DNA from: an uncultured Eubacteriales bacterium
Lineage (GTDB): Bacteria; Bacillota; Clostridia; Christensenellales; UBA1242
Assembly: GCA_948512295.1 (NCBI GenBank)
Contig: CAOQRA010000017.1
Span: 1-22,691, forward strand
Reading direction: 5' to 3'
DNA: 22,691 nucleotides
The translations under genes were made by a program, and so were the position numbers. Positions 7,473 to 15,742 of this stretch are shown here, one piece after another. Numbering within the stretch: the first letter of the stretch is position 1; every line of letters starts with the position of its first letter. The notes under the pieces were generated by a model that did not search any database, was not told where the DNA came from, and saw nothing but the letters and a program-made list of their open reading frames with translations.

Positions 7473-7496
7473 AATTTTGAAAAGTTTTTCAAAATT
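7473..7496. repeat. 11-bp inverted repeat upstream of alr
   Basis: AATTTTGAAAA (7473-7483) and TTTTCAAAATT (7486-7496) with a 2-nt loop. It lies between the divergent tRNA-Met and alr, 35 bp before the alr ATG, and could be an operator or weak hairpin. Confidence 0.5.
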
Positions 7497-7530
7497 GTGC
7501 AATTTTCTTTATTTATTCATATATATTACT

Positions 7531-8523
7531 ATGTTTTATTTTAATAAACGAATTATAGATTCGCAAAAGCTTTTAGATAATTTGAAGCTTTTTTCTAATA
7601 TAAAGCTTTGTGCAATGGTTAAAGCTAATGCGTATGGCTTTGGTATGCAACAAATGGTTGAATTTTTGCAGCCTCATGTGGAATATTTTGGAGTGGCCAA
7701 CTTTGAAGAGGCTATATTTGTTCGTGAGCGGACTGATAAAAAGGTTCTGCTTGTGGGCAAAACTTATCAACCTTATGATTGCAAAGAAAATGATATTTCC
7801 TATGCGGTTACAAATATTTACGATGCGCTTTATTCGCCTAAAGGCGCTAAAGTACATTTAAAGATAGATAGTGGTATGCATAGGTTGGGTTTTTGCAGCA
7901 GGCAAGATTTCTCGCTTGCTATAGATATTCTTTTGGATAAACAGGTGGAAATAGAGGGAGTTTACACTCACTTTGCGACGTTAGACTGCGATGATAATTA
8001 TTTTCAAAAACAATATTCAACTTTTAAAGAATATTTAGCTTTAATTCCAAGTGAAATCAACCCACTTATTCATGTAGGAGGTAGCTGGGCGTATGGAAAA
8101 GAAATTCCAGAAGCACAAATGCTGCGTCTTGGCAAGGGCATCTATCATGGTGCCATAAAAGTTCAAAGTCGTTTAATTCGCGTGTTCAAAGTGACAAAAG
8201 GTGCAAGAATTGGCTATGCAAATGGTTTTATTGCTGACAAAAATATGACCATTGGCATAGTCCCAGTTGGCTATGCAGATGGCATGCGAAGAAGCCTTGC
8301 AAACAATTATGAAGTGATTGTTAACGACGTAAAATGCCCGATAGTTGGAAATATCTGTATGGATATGTTTGCCGTTGATGTAAGCGGAGCACAGGCACGT
8401 GAGGGAAGTGGCGTTACAATACTTTATGATGAAAAACTAGTTGCGCAAAAACTTTCCACGAATTCTTATGAAGTTACGACGAATTTTAATCATTTGCGAG
8501 GAAGCACAATCGTTTGCCGATAA
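7531..8523 (+). CDS. alr: Alanine racemase
   Basis: Pyridoxal-phosphate enzyme interconverting L- and D-alanine for peptidoglycan. 330 residues from the ATG at 7531; an in-frame TTG at 7477 would add 18 hydrophobic residues but lies inside an inverted repeat and has no ribosome site. Family marks: AMVKANAYGFG with the cofactor Lys (K31), IDSGMHRLGF, THFATLD, the catalytic Tyr in ARIGYANGF, GYADGMRRSLAN and GNICMDMFAVDV. The length is somewhat below the usual 360-390 but both domains are present. Oddly, no SD is visible before ATG 7531, so initiation may be leaderless or weak. The last codons and the stop lie at the left edge of a structured repeat copied again at 8648. Downstream genes use their own promoter. 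Confidence 0.93.
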   Translation: MFYFNKRIIDSQKLLDNLKLFSNIKLCAMVKANAYGFGMQQMVEFLQPHVEYFGVANFEEAIFVRERTDKKVLLVGKTYQPYDCKENDISYAVTNIYDALYSPKGAKVHLKIDSGMHRLGFCSRQDFSLAIDILLDKQVEIEGVYTHFATLDCDDNYFQKQYSTFKEYLALIPSEINPLIHVGGSWAYGKEIPEAQMLRLGKGIYHGAIKVQSRLIRVFKVTKGARIGYANGFIADKNMTIGIVPVGYADGMRRSLANNYEVIVNDVKCPIVGNICMDMFAVDVSGAQAREGSGVTILYDEKLVAQKLSTNSYEVTTNFNHLRGSTIVCR

Positions 8524-8812
8524 ACATCGTACTGCCGCGTTTACTGAAAGCATTCCAATGCGGTCACTTAGATATTGCTAAGCTCCCTTTTGAAAGGCTT
8601 TCGAGCCTTGCATTACTTGTTTCTCGGCAAACGATTTTATTTTGTACTTGCCGATAAACATCGTACTGCCGCGTTTACTGAAAGCAATTTAGTGCGGTAA
8701 CTTAAGAACCTCCCGTTCCTTTTCGATTTGCTTTCAAGTTGCTGGTTTCCAAAGATCAATTTATTGTATTTAGAGTCAAGTTTTGCGTTACTTGTTTCTT
8801 GGTAAACAGATT
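8514..8812. repeat. Two copies of a structured intergenic repeat
   Basis: Unit 1 is 8514-8636 and unit 2 is 8648-8812. Both begin with the same 39 bp (8514-8552 and 8648-8686, starting TTGCCGATAAACATCG) and end with similar sequence (8608-8636 and 8783-8812, core GTTACTTGTTTC or ATTACTTGTTTC). In unit 1 the ends are inverted: 8508-8520 is the exact reverse complement of 8624-8636. Inner hairpins include AAGGCT-TTCG-AGCCTT (8594-8609). The unit middles differ. The first copy overlaps the alr stop codon. The rest of 8524-8933 holds no gene other than a 16-bp AT palindrome (8844-8859). Confidence 0.75.
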
Positions 8813-8859
8813 AGTTTTCATTTTGCAGATAATCGAAATGAGAATTAAAAATTTTTAAT

Positions 8860-8883
8860 ATGACAAGCTTAAAGTCATTTTTT
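8860..8883 (+). terminator. Weak terminator-like hairpin downstream of alr
   Basis: ATGAC (8860-8864) pairs with GTCAT (8874-8878), followed by a run of T to 8883. Only a 5-bp stem, so weak. Confidence 0.4.
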
Positions 8884-8886
8884 GTT

Positions 8887-8914
8887 TTGAAATTTTGAAG
8901 TTTTATTGTATAAT
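8887..8914 (+). promoter_or_regulatory. Promoter of the yqeY operon
   Basis: TTGAAA (8887-8892), a 16-nt spacer and a consensus TATAAT (8909-8914); the start codon is at 8934. Confidence 0.75.
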
Positions 8915-8933
8915 AACTAACGAGGTAAAAATT

Positions 8934-9356
8934 ATGTTATATGATGAAATCAAAAAAGCGAATGTGGAAGCTATGAAAGCAAAAGATAGCGTGGCAAGAG
9001 GAATTTATAGTGTGCTTCTTAATAAAATTATGCTAGAAAATATAAAAAAGCGTGAAAAGGGCGAGGATATTGTAGACGCTGATATTTTTAACATTCTTCA
9101 AAAGACGATAAAAGAGCTTGCCGAGGAAAGTGAAAACTATGTTAAAGTAGGAAACAAACAGGAAGCAGATAAAATTAAAGCGCAAATTAAAATTGTAGAA
9201 AAATATCTTCCAAAGCTTTTAAGCAAAGAGGAAATACAAAATATTATTCATTCGTTACCAGACAAATCCATTCCTTTTGTTATGAAACATTTTAAGGCTA
9301 ATTACAATGGTCAGTGTGACATGAGACAGGTGCAAGAGGTTTTAAAATTGCTATGA
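8934..9356 (+). CDS. yqeY: YqeY/GatB-C-terminal-domain family protein
   Basis: 140 residues from ATG 8934, preceded by GAGGT (8922-8926); an in-frame start further upstream lies within the promoter. The all-helical protein has the YqeY pattern: an N-terminal Lys-rich helix (YDEIKKANVEAMKAKDSVA), a middle KREKGEDIVDADI and KQTIKEL-like part (QKTIKELAEESENY), IKIVEKYLPKLLSKEEI, and a C-terminal MRQVQEVLK in place of the usual GxxMGxxMK ending. The domain also occurs at the C-terminus of GatB, where it binds tRNA; the stand-alone protein's job is unsettled. The stop overlaps the next start (ATGA), so the two genes are translationally coupled. Confidence 0.88.
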   Translation: MLYDEIKKANVEAMKAKDSVARGIYSVLLNKIMLENIKKREKGEDIVDADIFNILQKTIKELAEESENYVKVGNKQEADKIKAQIKIVEKYLPKLLSKEEIQNIIHSLPDKSIPFVMKHFKANYNGQCDMRQVQEVLKLL

Positions 9357-10048
9357 AAGTTTTTGCAATAAGTGATTTGCATCTTTCAATTAATAATCCA
9401 AAGCCTATGGATATATTTGGGCCTGCTTGGGACAATTATGTGGACAATATTCTCGACGAATGGCGAGGAAAAGTGCGTCAAGAGGATCTAGTTTTAATGG
9501 CTGGTGATTTTTCGTGGGCTATGAACTTAGAGGACACAAAAAAGGATTTTGAATTGCTTTCAGCTTTGCCTGGCAAAAAAATTATCATTCGCGGCAATCA
9601 TGATTATTGGTGGAAAAGTATTTCTGCTGTGCGAAAATTTATACCCGAGGGATTTTTTGCAGTGCAAAATGATGCAGTCAAGTTTGAAAACATCATAGTA
9701 TGTGGCACTCGCGGTTGGACAATCCCAGATGCTAAATCCTCGCCGGAAGACCAAAAGATATATAATCGAGAGGTAATTCGTTTAGAGCTTACTTTAAAAG
9801 AAGCTGTAAAAATGAAATCCGAGGGTGACAAGATTGTATGCATGATGCATTATCCTCCTACTAATTTTAAAAAAGAGGATAGTGAGTTCTCTCGGCTTCT
9901 AAAACAATATCAGGTGGATGCCGTGGTTTTTGGGCATATTCATGGCTATCGAAATGTTCAACTTAAATACACTAAAGATGATATTCCATATTATTTAACC
10001 TCTTGCGACCTTACGCTTAATAAACTAACAGAGATAGTTGAAGTTTAA
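9353..10048 (+). CDS. Calcineurin-like metallophosphoesterase (COG1768-like)
   Basis: 231 residues, cytoplasmic. All metal-binding motifs of the calcineurin-type fold are present: SDLHLS (D8, H10), AGDFSW (D52), RGNHDYWW (N82, H83), MMHYPPT and FGHIHG. The phrase GNHDYWW and the early DIFGPAW match the COG1768 group of predicted phosphohydrolases; the substrate is unknown. The start overlaps the yqeY stop by 4 bp, so the two are one transcription unit. No clear terminator follows; the next gene has its own promoter 26 bp after the stop. Confidence 0.88.
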   Translation: MKVFAISDLHLSINNPKPMDIFGPAWDNYVDNILDEWRGKVRQEDLVLMAGDFSWAMNLEDTKKDFELLSALPGKKIIIRGNHDYWWKSISAVRKFIPEGFFAVQNDAVKFENIIVCGTRGWTIPDAKSSPEDQKIYNREVIRLELTLKEAVKMKSEGDKIVCMMHYPPTNFKKEDSEFSRLLKQYQVDAVVFGHIHGYRNVQLKYTKDDIPYYLTSCDLTLNKLTEIVEV

Positions 10049-10073
10049 TTATGACATTTTTAGTCAAGAATAA

Positions 10074-10102
10074 TTGACAAACCATCACTTTTATAGTAGA
10101 AT
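10074..10102 (+). promoter_or_regulatory. Promoter of the lipoprotein gene
   Basis: Consensus TTGACA (10074-10079), a 17-nt spacer and TAGAAT (10097-10102), with GGAG (10113-10116) and ATG at 10123. Confidence 0.85.
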
Positions 10103-10122
10103 TCATAAGACTGGAGAAAAAT

Positions 10123-11496
10123 ATGAAAAAACGAGTGTTTAAAATTTTTAGTCTGCTTTTTGTTTTTGCTTTGCTTTTGACCACTGGTTGCGCAACTGTC
10201 GGCAATATTAGTAATGATTATGATGGAGTTATTTATAATGGTGGACAAACTGCACAAGTGGGGGATTATCTGTATTTTGCTAATTCATACAAAGCAGTGG
10301 ATAGTAATAAAGAAGATTACGCTTACAGTGCAAACAGCGAAGTTGCGTACCTAAATCGCATTAATGTAAATCAAAACTTTGGCAATAAATTGCATAGCCC
10401 AAAGGGCAGCGAAAAGGTTAATTCAAAAGTAGTAGGTTATGAAAACCAATATATGTTTGTGCTAGGTGATTTCATATATTTCACAAGCCCTAACACGCAT
10501 AAGGTCACCGATGAAGACAGAGTTCTTCACAATGCTTATGACCTTGTTTCACTTTTCCGTTCAAGACTTAATGGCGACGGCTTTGAAGAACTTTTGACAA
10601 CTGAAAATTTTGACGCTTCAAAAAGTCAGTTTAGAGTGCTGCAAGGTTATGATAAGGAATACTATCTTATTGTTTTTGATGGCACCGATTTAATGTCGCT
10701 TAAACTTGGAAATAAGGTGGGCGGAAAAGTTGTTATTGCCGAGGATGTACAAAGCCTTGCTATGCCTAATGAAACGGACAGTTATGAATTTAAAGAAATA
10801 CTTTATACAATAAAAAGTAAAGAAAATGATTCAGAAGTTGAGGTTTATAGTTACAACTACGCAAGTGGCACTCGTCGCAAAGCCTCCGCTGCAAGTGAAG
10901 GCACCAAGTTTGTGGGTAGAGATGGCGACGATGTTTTCTACACTAATACATCTAAAACAGGCGCATATCAAACTTATAAAAGAAAACTTTTGAAAAATGC
11001 AGTACTTTCTTTTACAGGTCCTCAAAGTGAAGTATTTTACGATACCGCAAATATTACTAATATAACAAGAGTGTCAAGCGGCGACGCTATGGCGGAAGGT
11101 TATGTGTTTGTAGGTGGAAATAGTAAAAGCCTTATGTATAAAAATACTCGTACCAACGAAACCGCTCAGGCACTTCTTACAAGCGATGCATATTCAAACC
11201 TTTTGTTTGTAGATGGCGACTATGTTTACTATTCAAGCACAACTGGACTTTATAGAATTAGCGTTAAAAATAAGCAAGCAGAAACCATCATCGAAATGAC
11301 AGACATCCTTGACAGCAAAGCTTCTCATAGTGGTAATTATATTTATTTCTATGCCAAGTTGCAAAAAGACGAACTTGACGATAATGAATATGAAGAAGAT
11401 GACAATTATTATTTATATAGAGTACAAAAAGAGAGAGGAATAGGCGGCTATCAAATTCTTTCCACATTTGAGCGAAAAATTAAAACAGAGGAATAA
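10123..11496 (+). CDS. Lipoprotein with beta-propeller-like (DUF5050-like) repeats
   Basis: 457 residues. N-terminal signal with charged start (MKKRVFK), hydrophobic core and lipobox-like TTGC (C23), so it is probably lipid-anchored on the outer face of the membrane. The mature part repeats a short beta-strand motif, for example VGDYLYFANS, LGDFIYFTSP, DGDDVFYTNTS, DGDYVYYSSTTGLYRI and SGNYIYFYAK, each near a LYR or similar. This pattern resembles the DUF5050/propeller-like extracellular domains of Clostridia. The function is not known; ligand binding at the surface is a guess. Its own promoter and a terminator shared with nrdR make it a single-gene unit. Confidence 0.78.
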   Translation: MKKRVFKIFSLLFVFALLLTTGCATVGNISNDYDGVIYNGGQTAQVGDYLYFANSYKAVDSNKEDYAYSANSEVAYLNRINVNQNFGNKLHSPKGSEKVNSKVVGYENQYMFVLGDFIYFTSPNTHKVTDEDRVLHNAYDLVSLFRSRLNGDGFEELLTTENFDASKSQFRVLQGYDKEYYLIVFDGTDLMSLKLGNKVGGKVVIAEDVQSLAMPNETDSYEFKEILYTIKSKENDSEVEVYSYNYASGTRRKASAASEGTKFVGRDGDDVFYTNTSKTGAYQTYKRKLLKNAVLSFTGPQSEVFYDTANITNITRVSSGDAMAEGYVFVGGNSKSLMYKNTRTNETAQALLTSDAYSNLLFVDGDYVYYSSTTGLYRISVKNKQAETIIEMTDILDSKASHSGNYIYFYAKLQKDELDDNEYEEDDNYYLYRVQKERGIGGYQILSTFERKIKTEE

Positions 11497-11522
11497 AAAA
11501 ATAGGCAACTGCCTATTTTTTT
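11495..11522. terminator. Bidirectional terminator between the lipoprotein gene and nrdR
   Basis: A perfect 12-bp stem (11495-11506 with 11511-11522), loop AACT, flanked by seven A and seven T. It overlaps the stop codons of both convergent genes. Confidence 0.92.
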
Positions 11523-11964
11523 ACATATCTTCTAAGAGTTTTTTGAAACTTTCAATATCTTTAAATTGACGATAAACTGAAGCGAAACGAACATAGGCAA
11601 CTTCATCTAGTCTTTTAAGAGCATTCATAACCATTTCGCCAAGTTCTTTTGAAGAAACTTCTTGTTGCAATTTATTTTGTATCGTCTTTTCAATTTCCAT
11701 TGCCACTGTTTCAATTTGAGGAAGAGATACAGGTCTTTTTTCGCAAGCTTTAATCATTCCGCCGATAAGCTTTTCTCTGTCAAAAGGTTGACGGCTGCCG
11801 TCAGATTTAATAACAAGCACTGGGGTAGTTTCCACCGTTTCATAAGTAGTAAAACGACGTCCGCAGTTTAGACATTCGCGGCGGCGGCGAATAGAGTTGG
11901 TTTCATCAGTACTTCTTGAGTCAAGCACTTTGCTTTCTTCACATCCACAATATACACATTTCAT
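11521..11964 (-). CDS. nrdR: Transcriptional repressor NrdR
   Basis: 147 residues, the usual NrdR length. An N-terminal zinc ribbon (C3, C6, C31, C34 in CVYC and CLNC), the RRRREC and RRFTTYE blocks, then an ATP-cone domain (VIKSDGSRQPFDREKL ... VAYVRFASVYRQF). NrdR senses ATP/dATP and represses ribonucleotide reductase genes by binding paired NrdR boxes. Start ATG 11964 has AAGGAG 8 nt upstream. No ribonucleotide reductase gene or clear NrdR box is in the window, so its targets lie elsewhere. Divergent from feoA. Confidence 0.97.
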   Translation of the reverse strand: MKCVYCGCEESKVLDSRSTDETNSIRRRRECLNCGRRFTTYETVETTPVLVIKSDGSRQPFDREKLIGGMIKACEKRPVSLPQIETVAMEIEKTIQNKLQQEVSSKELGEMVMNALKRLDEVAYVRFASVYRQFKDIESFKKLLEDM

Positions 11965-11988
11965 ATTTAAATCTCCTTAATTGTTTTG

Positions 11989-12018
11989 ATTATAGCATAT
12001 ATTGAACTATGCATGCAA
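11989..12018 (-). promoter_or_regulatory. nrdR promoter with a dyad in the spacer
   Basis: On the minus strand TTGCAT (12018-12013), an 18-nt spacer and TATAAT (11994-11989) with an extended -10 TGC. The spacer is filled by GCATA (11995-11999) and TATGC (12008-12012), an inverted repeat that could bind a regulator of nrdR or of the divergent feoA. Confidence 0.7.
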
Positions 12019-12069
12019 ATAAATTGAGTATATTGTAATGAATTGTTTCTTTTTGCCATAAATTACTCT

Positions 12070-12297
12070 ATGAAAAATTTGTGTCAGTGTAAATTTAATC
12101 GAAGCTATATCGTGGAAAAATTTGATAAAGCTTTACCATTTAAAGTTAAAAGACGGCTATGCGATTTAGGATTGCTGCCTGGACAGGCTGTTTTCCTTGT
12201 CAGACGCTCGGTATTAGGGCGTGCTTTTTTGATTGAACTTCGCGGCTATACGCTTTCCATACGCTCATCAATTGCAAAGGCGGTGATGGTCAAATGA
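12070..12297 (+). CDS. feoA: Ferrous iron transport protein FeoA
   Basis: 75 residues from ATG 12070; an upstream TTG at 12043 would add 9 residues not typical of FeoA. No clear SD precedes either start. A small SH3-like cytoplasmic protein that partners FeoB: the family pattern is visible in KVKRRLCDLGLLPGQAVFLVR and FLIELRGYTLSIR. Its stop overlaps the feoB start (ATGA). No Fur-type box was recognised in the 100 bp shared with nrdR. Confidence 0.9.
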   Translation: MKNLCQCKFNRSYIVEKFDKALPFKVKRRLCDLGLLPGQAVFLVRRSVLGRAFLIELRGYTLSIRSSIAKAVMVK

Positions 12298-14369
12298 GGG
12301 TTCATTTAGTAGGCAATCCTAACACTGGCAAGACGACACTTTTTAACGCGTTAACGCGCTCTAACGAACATGTGGGAAATTGGCATGGCGTAACCGTTGA
12401 AGGAAAAAGTAAAAAGTATAATTTTAGCGGGCATGAAATTGAACTTGTCGACTTGCCAGGGCTTTACTCGCTTTCAACTTTAAGCTATGAAGAAGAAGTG
12501 GCGGCAGAGGCAATACTTTCGCAGCCAGAAACTTTGGTTGTCAATATTTGTGATGAAAGCAATTTGGGTCGCAATCTTTTTTTGACGCTTTCACTTATGG
12601 AGTTTGGCGCAAACGTTATACTTGCTATCAACCAAGTAGATAAAGCACCAATATATAAAATAAATGCCAGCCTACTCTCAAATTTACTCGGCGTGCCAGT
12701 AGTGCTTATCAATGCGCAAAAAAAGATAGGGCTAGATAAATTAAACAATGAAATAATCAACTTTCAACCTCATAAAAATTATTCCTTGCCATATCTTAAA
12801 AAACTAGAACTTGACAAGGTGCCAATAAGTGACAATTCTCAGTTTTTAAAAATTAAACTATTAGAAAACGATGAAAAAATTTTAAAAAAATTAAATTTAA
12901 ACAAAAACATAGTTACTCCACAAGTAGAGGGTGTAGCCTCGGCGCGATATGACTATATAGATAATATTCTCATGAAGTGTGCTAAAAAGCAAAATAAAGT
13001 ATATGGAAGAAGCAAGCTTGACAAAGTGATAATGAATAGATTTTTGGCAATCCCTATTTTTATGGTTATGCTTGCATTGGTATTTGAGCTAACTTTCTTT
13101 TCGTTTGGCAAATGGCTAAGCGAGGGGCTAAGTTTTTTACTTGACAACTTTATTGGGAAACCACTTGTCGGACTTTTTGTTTCCTCTTTTGGCGCGGAGA
13201 GCTGGTTGACTGGGCTTATTGAAAATGCAGTGGTAGGTGGCGCCTTCAGTGTGCTGGGGTTTCTTCCTCAAGTCGCTTTACTCTTCCTATTTTTATCAAT
13301 ATTAGAAGACAGCGGCTATATGTCACGTGTGGCTTTTTCTTTAGAAGACATATTTGCAAAGGTGGGACTATCTGGTAAAAGCGTCTATACTCTATTGATG
13401 GGGTTTGGCTGCTCTACTACAGCGGTGTTGACAGCACGCAATATGGAAGATAAAAATGCTAAAATAAAAACTGGGCTTTTAACACCTTATATGAGTTGTA
13501 GCGCAAAATTCCCAGTCTATAGTGTTATAGGCGGTGCATTTTTTGGGGCAAACAATATTTTAGTAATTATGGGACTTTATCTTCTTGGTGTAACCTGTGC
13601 GCTTATCATGAGTATGATTTTTGAAAAGACAATACTTAAAAGTAAAGAGCAAACTTTCATTCTAGAATTTCCTCCTTATCACGCAATGAGCGTTAAACGC
13701 GTGGGCAAAGTTCTACTTGACAATATGAAACAATTTATGTTTAGAGTTGGGTCTTTAATAATATGTATGAATGTCATTGTTTGGCTCTTAAGCAGTTTTA
13801 CATTTTCCTTTAGTTATGTGCCAAGTGGCGAGGGAAGCATATTAGAACAAGTAGGTAAAGTGATTGCACCCATTTTTGCGCCGCTAGGCTTTAATAGTTG
13901 GGCTTTGGTGTCCGCTCTTATCGCAGGGCTCATAGCAAAAGAGATCATAGTTTCTTCCATCGCGCTTTACAGCGGAGTAGGTGAAAATGGGCTTAATAGC
14001 GCATTCCATAATCCGTCAAGCGTGGTCTACTTTGCAAGTGGGGCAAATGTTATAAGCTATCTTGTTTTCTGTCTTTTGTATTTCCCTTGCCTTGCGACCA
14101 TGTCAGTGCTTCGAAAGGAATTAGGACGAAAGTGGACGTTTATTGGAATTATTTTGCAGCTTTTAATTGCATATATCGCAAGTTTTATCATTTATAATCT
14201 TTCCTTAGCGTTTATCAAGTTTGGTGCTTTAAAAATGCTTTTAATCTTAGCCGCTTTATTTATAATAATTTTTTCCATCATATTCATAATCAAAAAGGTG
14301 AAAAACAAAAAATTTTGTGCTAATTGTAAGGGGTGTGATAAAAATTGCAAAAAATTCGATAAAAATTAA
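12294..14369 (+). CDS. feoB: Ferrous iron transporter FeoB with C-terminal Cys-rich tail
   Basis: 691-residue inner-membrane Fe(II) transporter. The N-terminal G domain has G1 GNPNTGKTT (7-15), the NWHGVTVE switch (29-36), DLPGLYSL (53-60) and NQVD (113-116). The membrane part carries two gate-type halves, with Cys in MGFGCSTTAVLTAR and YMSCSAKFPVY, and the motif GLIAKEIIVSS. The C-terminus adds one more helix (about 643-668) and a short tail with four Cys (C675, C678, C681, C685; FCANCKGCDKNC). That tail matches the stand-alone FeoB-associated Cys-rich membrane protein, here fused to FeoB. Overlaps feoA by 4 bp. Confidence 0.96.
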   Translation: MRVHLVGNPNTGKTTLFNALTRSNEHVGNWHGVTVEGKSKKYNFSGHEIELVDLPGLYSLSTLSYEEEVAAEAILSQPETLVVNICDESNLGRNLFLTLSLMEFGANVILAINQVDKAPIYKINASLLSNLLGVPVVLINAQKKIGLDKLNNEIINFQPHKNYSLPYLKKLELDKVPISDNSQFLKIKLLENDEKILKKLNLNKNIVTPQVEGVASARYDYIDNILMKCAKKQNKVYGRSKLDKVIMNRFLAIPIFMVMLALVFELTFFSFGKWLSEGLSFLLDNFIGKPLVGLFVSSFGAESWLTGLIENAVVGGAFSVLGFLPQVALLFLFLSILEDSGYMSRVAFSLEDIFAKVGLSGKSVYTLLMGFGCSTTAVLTARNMEDKNAKIKTGLLTPYMSCSAKFPVYSVIGGAFFGANNILVIMGLYLLGVTCALIMSMIFEKTILKSKEQTFILEFPPYHAMSVKRVGKVLLDNMKQFMFRVGSLIICMNVIVWLLSSFTFSFSYVPSGEGSILEQVGKVIAPIFAPLGFNSWALVSALIAGLIAKEIIVSSIALYSGVGENGLNSAFHNPSSVVYFASGANVISYLVFCLLYFPCLATMSVLRKELGRKWTFIGIILQLLIAYIASFIIYNLSLAFIKFGALKMLLILAALFIIIFSIIFIIKKVKNKKFCANCKGCDKNCKKFDKN

Positions 14370-14428
14370 TATCCATTTTGATTGTAATATATCTTAAAAT
14401 GTGATAGACTTGAGCATAAGGGAGAGTT

Positions 14429-15742
14429 ATGTTAAAACCAATCGTTGCCATAGTGGGACGTCCCAACGTTGGCAAAAGTACTTTTTTTAACAAAATTTGC
14501 GGTCAGAGAATAAGCATTGTTGATGATACTCCAGGTGTCACTCGTGACCGTATTTATGCTGACGCAAATTGGTGTGGGCATAACTTTATGCTTGTAGATA
14601 CGGGTGGGTTAGACGCCAAAAGCGAGGATGTTTTTCAAACGGAAATAAAAAAGCAAGCCCAGCTTGCCATCAAGGAAAGTGATGTGGTAGTCTTCCTCGT
14701 CGACGGAAAAAGCGGTATAACTTCTACCGATGAAGAGGTCGCACGCATTTTACAAAGAAGTAAAAAGCCCATTGTTTTAGTTGTCAATAAGCTTGACCGC
14801 TTTGAAGTTGAAAATACTTATGAGTTTTATTCGCTTGGGCTTGGCACTCCTATGCCTCTTTCTTGCAGCCAGAGTAAAGGTATCGGCGATGTATTAGATG
14901 CCATAGTGGCAAACTTTAATCAGCGCGTCGGCGAAGAAGATGATAATCTAACTAAAGTTGCCATAGTGGGCAGGCCAAATGTAGGGAAAAGTTCCCTCGT
15001 CAACCGACTTATTGGTCAAGAGCGTGTGGTTGTCAGCGACATAGAGGGTACCACTCGTGATGCAGTGCTTGTGCCTTTCAAATATAATAAGAAAGCTTTT
15101 GCTCTTGTAGATACGGCTGGCTTGCGCCGACAGCGCGGTGTGGAGAGGGAGTCTATTGAGGGCTATTCAGTGCTGCGTACGCTTAGTGCAATTGAAAATG
15201 CCAATGTGGTTTTAATTGTGTTTGACGGAAGCGAGGGAAAGCTGACCGAACAAGATGTTCGCATTGCGGGGCTTGTTCATGAAGCGGGGAAACCAAGCGT
15301 TGTGGTGATTAATAAGTGGGATAAAAAGAGCTCTACAAAAGATGAATATCTAAAAATGCTGAAAGAGAGCCTTGCATTTATGGATTACTTTTTGCCTATT
15401 TTTGTTTCCGCGTTGACAGGATCTTCTATTGGACAAATTATGGAAAAAGTAGTAACAGCTTATGAAAACTCGCAAAAACGCATCTCAACTGGGCTGCTCA
15501 ATGATATGCTTCATGACGCCATACTAAACTTTGAGCCTCCAGCTCACAGCGGAAGACGCGCTAAAATTCAATATATAACGGAAGCAAGTGTATGTCCGCC
15601 TACTTTTGTAGTTTTCGTAAATGATGCATCTCTTATAAACATTTCTTATGTAAGATACTTAGAAAATCGCTTCCGAGAGAAAGTTGATTTCTCTGGCACT
15701 CCTATAAAAATTATAATAAGAGGAAAGGAGGATAAATCATGA
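14429..15742 (+). CDS. der: Ribosome-assembly GTPase Der (EngA)
   Basis: 437 residues, the usual Der length. Two tandem GTPase domains: first GRPNVGKST (10-18), DDTPGVTRD, DTGG, NKLD (120-123); second GRPNVGKSS (181-189), DIEGTTRD, DTAGLRR (228-234), NKWD (295-298); then a KH-like domain ending FSGTPIKIIIRGKED. Der acts in 50S ribosomal subunit maturation. AGGGAGAG precedes the ATG. The 60-bp gap after feoB holds no clear terminator and only a weak promoter-like TTGATT, so it might be partly co-transcribed with feoB. Its stop overlaps plsY by 4 bp. Confidence 0.98.
   Translation: MLKPIVAIVGRPNVGKSTFFNKICGQRISIVDDTPGVTRDRIYADANWCGHNFMLVDTGGLDAKSEDVFQTEIKKQAQLAIKESDVVVFLVDGKSGITSTDEEVARILQRSKKPIVLVVNKLDRFEVENTYEFYSLGLGTPMPLSCSQSKGIGDVLDAIVANFNQRVGEEDDNLTKVAIVGRPNVGKSSLVNRLIGQERVVVSDIEGTTRDAVLVPFKYNKKAFALVDTAGLRRQRGVERESIEGYSVLRTLSAIENANVVLIVFDGSEGKLTEQDVRIAGLVHEAGKPSVVVINKWDKKSSTKDEYLKMLKESLAFMDYFLPIFVSALTGSSIGQIMEKVVTAYENSQKRISTGLLNDMLHDAILNFEPPAHSGRRAKIQYITEASVCPPTFVVFVNDASLINISYVRYLENRFREKVDFSGTPIKIIIRGKEDKS

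Noticed and set aside
8514..8812. CRISPR array
   Set aside because: Only two units, with unequal lengths and variable centres; no regular spacing and no cas genes.
12043..12069. Upstream TTG start for feoA
   Set aside because: It adds nine residues not typical of FeoA and has no ribosome site; the ATG at 12070 fits family length.
12000..12069. Fur-type box before feoA
   Set aside because: No 19-bp inverted repeat like the Fur consensus was found; only the GCATA/TATGC dyad in the nrdR promoter.
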